Of a stretch of DNA of 64,000 bases, positions 59,961-64,000 are shown piece by piece; positions within the stretch are counted from its first letter, which is position 1, and each line of letters starts with the position of its first letter. Below the pieces are notes generated by a model that saw only the letters and a program-made list of their open reading frames with translations, was not told the DNA's origin and ran no database searches. Origin of the DNA: Halomonas urumqiensis (GTDB lineage Bacteria; Pseudomonadota; Gammaproteobacteria; Pseudomonadales; Halomonadaceae); assembly GCF_003028575.1 (NCBI RefSeq), contig NZ_PYUD01000001.1, forward strand, positions 1,602,331 through 1,666,330, in the 5' to 3' direction. Made by a program: the position numbers and the translations under genes.

Positions 59961-61400
59961 ATGACAGCCTGTGTTCATTACCAGCGCCATGACGACATCG
60001 GCGTGATCTGCATCGACAATCCCCCTGTCAATGCCCTCGGCCATGCCGTGCGCAGCGGCCTGCTCGACTCACTCGACGAGGGCCTGAATGATGACGGCGC
60101 CCGCGCCCTGGTGCTGATGGCCAAGGGCCGCACCTTCATCGCCGGGGCGGATATTCGTGAATTTGGCAAGCCGCCTCGGCAGCCGATACTACCGGAGGTC
60201 GTGGCACGCCTCGAGGCCAGCGCCAAGCCGCTGGTGGCGGTGCTACACGGTACTGCTCTGGGTGGCGGCCTCGAGGTGGCACTTGGCTGCCACTACCGTG
60301 TGGCGCTGCCGGGCACCAGAGTCGGCCTGCCAGAGGTCAAGCTCGGCCTGCTGCCTGGCGCCGGCGGCACCCAGCGGTTACCCCGCCTGGTCGGAGTGGA
60401 CAACGCACTGGAACTGATCACCAGCGGTCGTTTCGTACCTGCCGAGGAGGCATTGGCGCTTGGCATCATCGATGCCCTTGACGAGAACGATGTCCCGCTC
60501 GTGGCCGGCCTCGGTGCCGCGCGTGCAATTCTAAAGGGCCTACGCACCTCCCGCCGGACAGGCGAGCTGCCCGCGCCCGCAGCCGATCCAGAGGCCATCG
60601 CCCGACACCGGGCTCGTCTCGAGGTTGAGGTACCCGAACTCTTCTCGCCGTTCCGCTGCATCGAGGCAATCGAGGCAAGTACCGACACCCGCTTCGACGA
60701 GGGGCTACGCCGCGAACGCGAGCTGTTCCTCGCCTGCATGGACTCTCCCCAGCGGGCCGGTCTGATCCACGCTTTCTTCGCCGCCCGCGCCCCGCACAAG
60801 GTGCCCGAGGCGAGTCAGCCCCCGGCGCTGACCCACATCGCCCTGATCGGAGAGCATCCGCTCTTCCAACGATTCAAAGGCCAAGCGGATCGCGCTGGTA
60901 TCGAATTGACCGACCAACCAGCCAAGACGACCCAGGCCTGCCTGGTCGCCCCCGGCGACTCGCCCGCCAATTGCCCGGACACTTGCCTGCGTATTGCCCT
61001 GCTGCCGGTCGAGCACAATGACCGACTCAAGGACCTGAACGCGGACCTGGTGCTGGTCATCCCACCACAGGGCACGCTACTGGAACTGGTCGCCACTGGC
61101 GCCAGCGCCGATCAACAACAAGCCGCCGCCGATGCCCTCAAGGCTCTTCGCCAGGACGTGGTGGTGAGCCGCCACCAAAGCCTGCTCGCCGCGCTCTACC
61201 ATGCGGCCAATACCGCACCCGATGACCACGTCGCCGCCATGCAGGCCGCCAGTCTGACTCTCGCCAAGCAGGGACACTGCTACCGCAGCAGTGATATCGA
61301 CCTGCTGGCTGTCGAGGCCCTCGGTTACCCACGACACCTCGGTGGTCCCCACCACCAGGCCACGCTCACCGCATCCGCCACCTCGGAGACGTCCCCATGA
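59961..61400 (+). CDS. Enoyl-CoA hydratase with degenerate 3-hydroxyacyl-CoA dehydrogenase-like C-terminal region
   Basis: 479 residues. Residues 1-190 are a crotonase domain with both oxyanion-hole segments (TFIAGADIREFG and HGTALGGGLEVALGC) and both catalytic glutamates (GGLEVAL and GLPEVKLG), so it should hydrate enoyl-CoA. After a helical linker, residues about 290-479 align in order with the dehydrogenase half of FadB/FadJ-type enzymes, but the GxGxxG nucleotide motif reads GEHPLF, the HFFxP catalytic block is missing, and about 200 residues are lost compared with full enzymes of about 700. The end (SSDIDLLAVEALGYPRHLGG) still resembles the dehydrogenase C-terminal domain. AGGAG precedes the ATG. 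Confidence 0.82.
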   Translation: MTACVHYQRHDDIGVICIDNPPVNALGHAVRSGLLDSLDEGLNDDGARALVLMAKGRTFIAGADIREFGKPPRQPILPEVVARLEASAKPLVAVLHGTALGGGLEVALGCHYRVALPGTRVGLPEVKLGLLPGAGGTQRLPRLVGVDNALELITSGRFVPAEEALALGIIDALDENDVPLVAGLGAARAILKGLRTSRRTGELPAPAADPEAIARHRARLEVEVPELFSPFRCIEAIEASTDTRFDEGLRRERELFLACMDSPQRAGLIHAFFAARAPHKVPEASQPPALTHIALIGEHPLFQRFKGQADRAGIELTDQPAKTTQACLVAPGDSPANCPDTCLRIALLPVEHNDRLKDLNADLVLVIPPQGTLLELVATGASADQQQAAADALKALRQDVVVSRHQSLLAALYHAANTAPDDHVAAMQAASLTLAKQGHCYRSSDIDLLAVEALGYPRHLGGPHHQATLTASATSETSP

Positions 61401-62593
61401 ACCTGACTTACAGCGCCGAGGAGCAAGCGTTCCGCCAGGAAGTTCACGACTTTCTCGCCACCTGCCTCCCCGATGACATCCGCGAGCGTGTGCGGCTTGG
61501 CCGGCGACTCTCCGCCGACGATCATGTGCGCTGGCAGAACATTCTCAGTGAGCGCGGCTGGCTCGCCGCCAACTGGCCCGAAGACCACGGTGGTCCTGGC
61601 TGGGGCCCGGTACAACGCCATATCTTCGACGAGGCGTGCGCCGCCGCCCATGCCCCGACCGTGGTGCCATTTGGCGTCAACATGGTCGCGCCGGTGATCA
61701 TGACATTCGGAAGCGAAGCGCAGCAGCGGTACTACCTGCCACGCATCCTCGCCAACCAGGACTGGTGGTGCCAGGGGTACTCCGAACCCGGTGCCGGCTC
61801 CGACCTGGCCAGCCTCAAGACCCGCGCCGTGCGTGATGGTGACCACTATATCGTCACCGGCCAGAAGACCTGGACCACCCTTGGCCAGCACGCCAACATG
61901 ATGTTCTGCCTGGTGCGTACCGACCCCGACGCCAAGAAGCAGGCCGGCATCAGTTTCCTGCTGATCGACATGGCGAGCCCGGGCATCACGGTACGGCCGA
62001 TCATCACCCTGGATGGCGCCCACGAGGTCAACGAGGTGTTCCTCGACGAGGTCCGCGTGCCGGTGGCCAACCGCATCGGAGAAGAGGGTCAGGGCTGGAC
62101 GTGCGCCAAGTTTCTGCTGACCCACGAACGCACCGGCATTGCCGGACTCGGCCATGCCAAGCAGGCCCTGAGCCACCTAAAGTCACTGGCCACTCGGGTG
62201 CAGCATCGTGGTCGCCCACTGCTCGAGCTGGCCAGTTTCCGCCAGCGGGTGGTGAAAGCCGAACTCGAGCTGATGGCACTGGAGGTCACCAACCTGCGGG
62301 TCATCGCGGCGGCCCGTGATGGCAGCGTTCCAGGTGCGGAGAGTTCACTGCTCAAGGTGCGCGGCTCGGAACTGCGCCAGGAGCTAAGTGAGCTGACCCG
62401 CCGCGCCCTGGGCCCGGCCGCATTGCCCTTCTTCCCCGACTTCCTCCACGGCGACGCCGAGCTCGATGATCCGGCTCAGGCGGAAAGCGCCGCGGGCGCC
62501 GCCCAGTACTTCAATCGCCGCAAGCTCTCGATCTATGGCGGTGCCAACGAGATCCAGAAAAGCATCGTTGCCAAAACCATTCTTGGCATGTAA
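61397..62593 (+). CDS. Acyl-CoA dehydrogenase (large subunit-like, PimC type)
   Basis: 398 residues of the acyl-CoA dehydrogenase family: WLAANWPEDHGGPGWGPVQR, CQGYSEPGAGSDLASLKTRA, KTWTTLGQHANMMFCLVRTD and the C-terminal YGGANEIQKSIVAKTILGM. This subgroup commonly occurs paired with a second, smaller acyl-CoA dehydrogenase, as PimC/PimD in pimeloyl-CoA oxidation, forming a heteromer. FAD-linked; electrons go to ETF, whose alpha-subunit gene lies at the window's edge. ATGA overlap with the hydratase gene. Confidence 0.88.
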   Translation: MNLTYSAEEQAFRQEVHDFLATCLPDDIRERVRLGRRLSADDHVRWQNILSERGWLAANWPEDHGGPGWGPVQRHIFDEACAAAHAPTVVPFGVNMVAPVIMTFGSEAQQRYYLPRILANQDWWCQGYSEPGAGSDLASLKTRAVRDGDHYIVTGQKTWTTLGQHANMMFCLVRTDPDAKKQAGISFLLIDMASPGITVRPIITLDGAHEVNEVFLDEVRVPVANRIGEEGQGWTCAKFLLTHERTGIAGLGHAKQALSHLKSLATRVQHRGRPLLELASFRQRVVKAELELMALEVTNLRVIAAARDGSVPGAESSLLKVRGSELRQELSELTRRALGPAALPFFPDFLHGDAELDDPAQAESAAGAAQYFNRRKLSIYGGANEIQKSIVAKTILGM

Positions 62594-62621
62594 ATAGCCG
62601 ATCCTTGGCATGTAAGGAGCC
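62580..62621 (+). repeat. 22-bp direct duplication covering a stop codon and a ribosome binding site
   Basis: TTCTTGGCATGTAAATAGCC at 62580 is repeated with three changes (TCCTTGGCATGTAAGGAGCC) at 62602. The first copy holds the stop codon of the upstream dehydrogenase; the second copy supplies AAGGAG for the next gene. A simple local duplication. Confidence 0.8.
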
Positions 62622-62624
62622 AAC

Positions 62625-63746
62625 ATGGACTTTTCCCTGAGCGACGAGCAGCGCATGCTCGCCGATACCCTCGACCGCCTGATGGCCGACCGGGTCTCCC
62701 CCGAGCAGCGCCGCACCATGCTCGAGGCACCTGCCGGCGCACGTTCGCCACTGTGGCAGACCTTCGCCGAACTAGGGCTGCTGCACATGCCTTTCACCGA
62801 GGAAGTCGGCGGCCTCGGCGGAGACGGCACCGACCTGATGATCATCATGCAGGCTCTGGGCCGTGGCCTGGTCCCGGAGCCCTATCTCGCCGGCCTGGTG
62901 CTACCCGGCGAGCTGCTCGCCCGACTTGGAGACGCCGAGCAGCGTGAGCGCTGGTTAACTCCCCTGCTGGAGGGCGAACACCAGCTGGCGCTGGCCTGGC
63001 AGGAGAACGACGCCCGCTACGATGCCCACGGCATCTCGACCACGGCGCGCCGGGATGGTGATGGCTGGCGCCTGGATGGCCACAAGCAGCTGGTGTTCAA
63101 TGCCGCGTCGGCTCTCGCCATGCTTGTCACCGCCCGACTCGATGACGGGCGCCTGGGGCTGTTCGTTGTTCCCGCCGACACGACCGGCCTGTCGCGTCAC
63201 GACTACCGCACCATCGATGACCAGTTGGCGAGCGACCTCACACTGGATGCCATTGCGTTGACCAACGACGCCTGTCTTGGCCTCGACGCCGCCCAGGCCC
63301 TGGATGCCACACAGGCGCTGGGCCGCGCGGCGCTGTGTGCCGAGGCGGTCGGTGCCATGGAGGTCGCCTGCCAGCAGACCCTTGACTACCTCAAGGAACG
63401 TCGGCAATTCGGCACGCCCCTGTCGGCGTTCCAGAGCCTGCAGCACCGCATGGTCGACATGCACCTGCACCTCGAGCAGGCCCGCTCCATGGCGATTCTC
63501 GCAACGACCAGCCTGGCACTTGCCGATAACGAGCGCGACTATCGAATCGCCGCGGCCAAGGCCTACTGCGGCGAGGCTGCCCGCTTCATTGCCGAACAAG
63601 CCATCCAGTTGCATGGTGGCATGGGCATGACGGAGGAGTGCTACGTATCCCACTATGCCAAGCGCCTGGTGATGTTCGATCACTACCTGGGTGACGTCGA
63701 TCATCACCTCGAGTATGTCAGTGACCACTTGCTCAACGTGGCCTGA
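62625..63746 (+). CDS. Acyl-CoA dehydrogenase (small subunit-like, PimD type)
   Basis: 373 residues. N-terminal DFSLSDEQRMLADTLDRLMA, then PFTEEVGGLGGDGTDLMIIM, ERRQFGTPLSAFQSLQHRMV and the C-terminal QLHGGMGMTEECYVSHYAKR with the family glutamate position. It belongs with the smaller partner of heteromeric acyl-CoA dehydrogenases. Probably acts with the preceding gene product on the CoA ester of the substrate imported by the TAXI-TRAP system. AAGGAGCC precedes the ATG, derived from a local duplication. Confidence 0.88.
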   Translation: MDFSLSDEQRMLADTLDRLMADRVSPEQRRTMLEAPAGARSPLWQTFAELGLLHMPFTEEVGGLGGDGTDLMIIMQALGRGLVPEPYLAGLVLPGELLARLGDAEQRERWLTPLLEGEHQLALAWQENDARYDAHGISTTARRDGDGWRLDGHKQLVFNAASALAMLVTARLDDGRLGLFVVPADTTGLSRHDYRTIDDQLASDLTLDAIALTNDACLGLDAAQALDATQALGRAALCAEAVGAMEVACQQTLDYLKERRQFGTPLSAFQSLQHRMVDMHLHLEQARSMAILATTSLALADNERDYRIAAAKAYCGEAARFIAEQAIQLHGGMGMTEECYVSHYAKRLVMFDHYLGDVDHHLEYVSDHLLNVA

Positions 63747-63787
63747 CCCCCATCTCGCCAATTCGGACGCCATCACCGGATAGACAA

Positions 63788-63812
63788 AAGGCCCACCGAG
63801 GTGGGCCTTTTT
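63788..63812. terminator. Terminator between the catabolic operon and etfA
   Basis: AAGGCCCAC and GTGGGCCTT form a 9-bp stem with loop CGAG, flanked by TTTTT on the plus strand and AAAAG on the other, so it can terminate both convergent transcripts. Confidence 0.92.
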
Positions 63813-63851
63813 GCGTCTTTCATCACGAGTGCGACCAGGAAGTGATCTTCC

Positions 63852-64000
63852 CTACAGCGTCTGCTCGAGCTCGGGCAGCGCCTCGAAGAGGTCAGCGACC
63901 AACCCGTAATCCGCCACCTGGAAGATCGGTGCCTCCTCGTCCTTGTTGATGGCGACGATCACCTTGGAGTCCTTCATGCCCGCCAGGTGCTGGATGGCAC
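63852..64000 (-). CDS. etfA: Electron transfer flavoprotein alpha subunit, C-terminal end (5' part outside window)
   Basis: The minus strand reads from the window end to a TAG at 63852-63854 and encodes 48 residues: [19 protein letters not shown], then [20 protein letters not shown] and LPELEQTL. This is the diagnostic FAD-binding C-terminus of EtfA. ETF takes electrons from acyl-CoA dehydrogenases and passes them to ETF-quinone oxidoreductase, so its location facing two dehydrogenase genes fits. The start lies beyond base 64000. Confidence 0.93.
   Translation of the reverse strand, partial: AIQHLAGMKDSKVIVAINKDEEAPIFQVADYGLVADLFEALPELEQTL

Overview
The window looks like chromosomal DNA of a GC-rich gammaproteobacterium, most likely a Halomonas-like member of the Halomonadaceae. 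This rests on gene content and order (sulfite reductase followed by a DUF934 gene, an E. coli-like gloB/methyltransferase/rnhA/dnaQ cluster, TAXI-TRAP transport, an FdhD/DUF3305/DUF3306 formate dehydrogenase locus) and is inference; no rRNA or marker comparison was possible. Coding density is high. I see no prophage, insertion sequence, CRISPR array or integrase.

Layout. 1-9.3 kb: the end of a siroheme sulfite/nitrite reductase with its DUF934 partner, smrA, a gamma-glutamylcyclotransferase-like protein, wrbA-DUF2069, pdxH, then a Pat-type protein acetyltransferase divergent from a histone-deacetylase-family hydrolase, and an HTH-cupin regulator. 9.3-22.7 kb: an amino-acid permease with a repeat-rich leader, and a complete membrane-bound, Tat-exported, cysteine-type formate dehydrogenase locus (fdhD, DUF3305, DUF3306, polyferredoxin, TorD-like chaperone, small Tat protein, fdhABC), followed by DUF1244 and moaB-moeA, which supply molybdopterin. 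22.7-36.4 kb: acpH, the tusDCB-tusE tRNA-thiolation operon, yccA, a Nudix gene, tRNA-Ser(UGA), yaeQ, a small stress membrane protein, nhaP2, an orphan NMT1-type binding protein, ybfF, yhhQ with a preQ1-I-like leader, prpE, an ArsR-fold regulator, sohB and an SCP2 protein. 36.4-54.6 kb: nudC-dnaQ, rnhA-methyltransferase divergent from gloB, mltD, the yejABEF peptide importer, a membrane diguanylate cyclase, rsuA with an omega-amidase, rarD, a SelD-N-terminal-like flavoprotein, and metY divergent from a SulP transporter. 54.6-64 kb: a catabolic operon of a TAXI binding protein, a fused TRAP permease, an enoyl-CoA hydratase with a degenerate dehydrogenase-like tail and two acyl-CoA dehydrogenases, facing the end of etfA, the natural electron acceptor of the dehydrogenases.

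Themes. Protein acetylation may be linked in the window: Pat, the HDAC-family enzyme, and PrpE, which is a known Pat substrate in enterics. Sulfur metabolism recurs (sulfite reductase, Tus relay, metY, SulP). The most unusual non-coding signal is a set of 13-15 bp direct tandem repeats (2-7 copies) immediately 5' of leftward genes at six loci. Other items for follow-up are the preQ1-I-like leader, the CA-rich leader of the amino-acid permease, the degenerate fatty-acid multifunctional enzyme, and a 23-bp operator-like palindrome at the start of the TAXI operon. I found no clear-cut new defence or mobile system.
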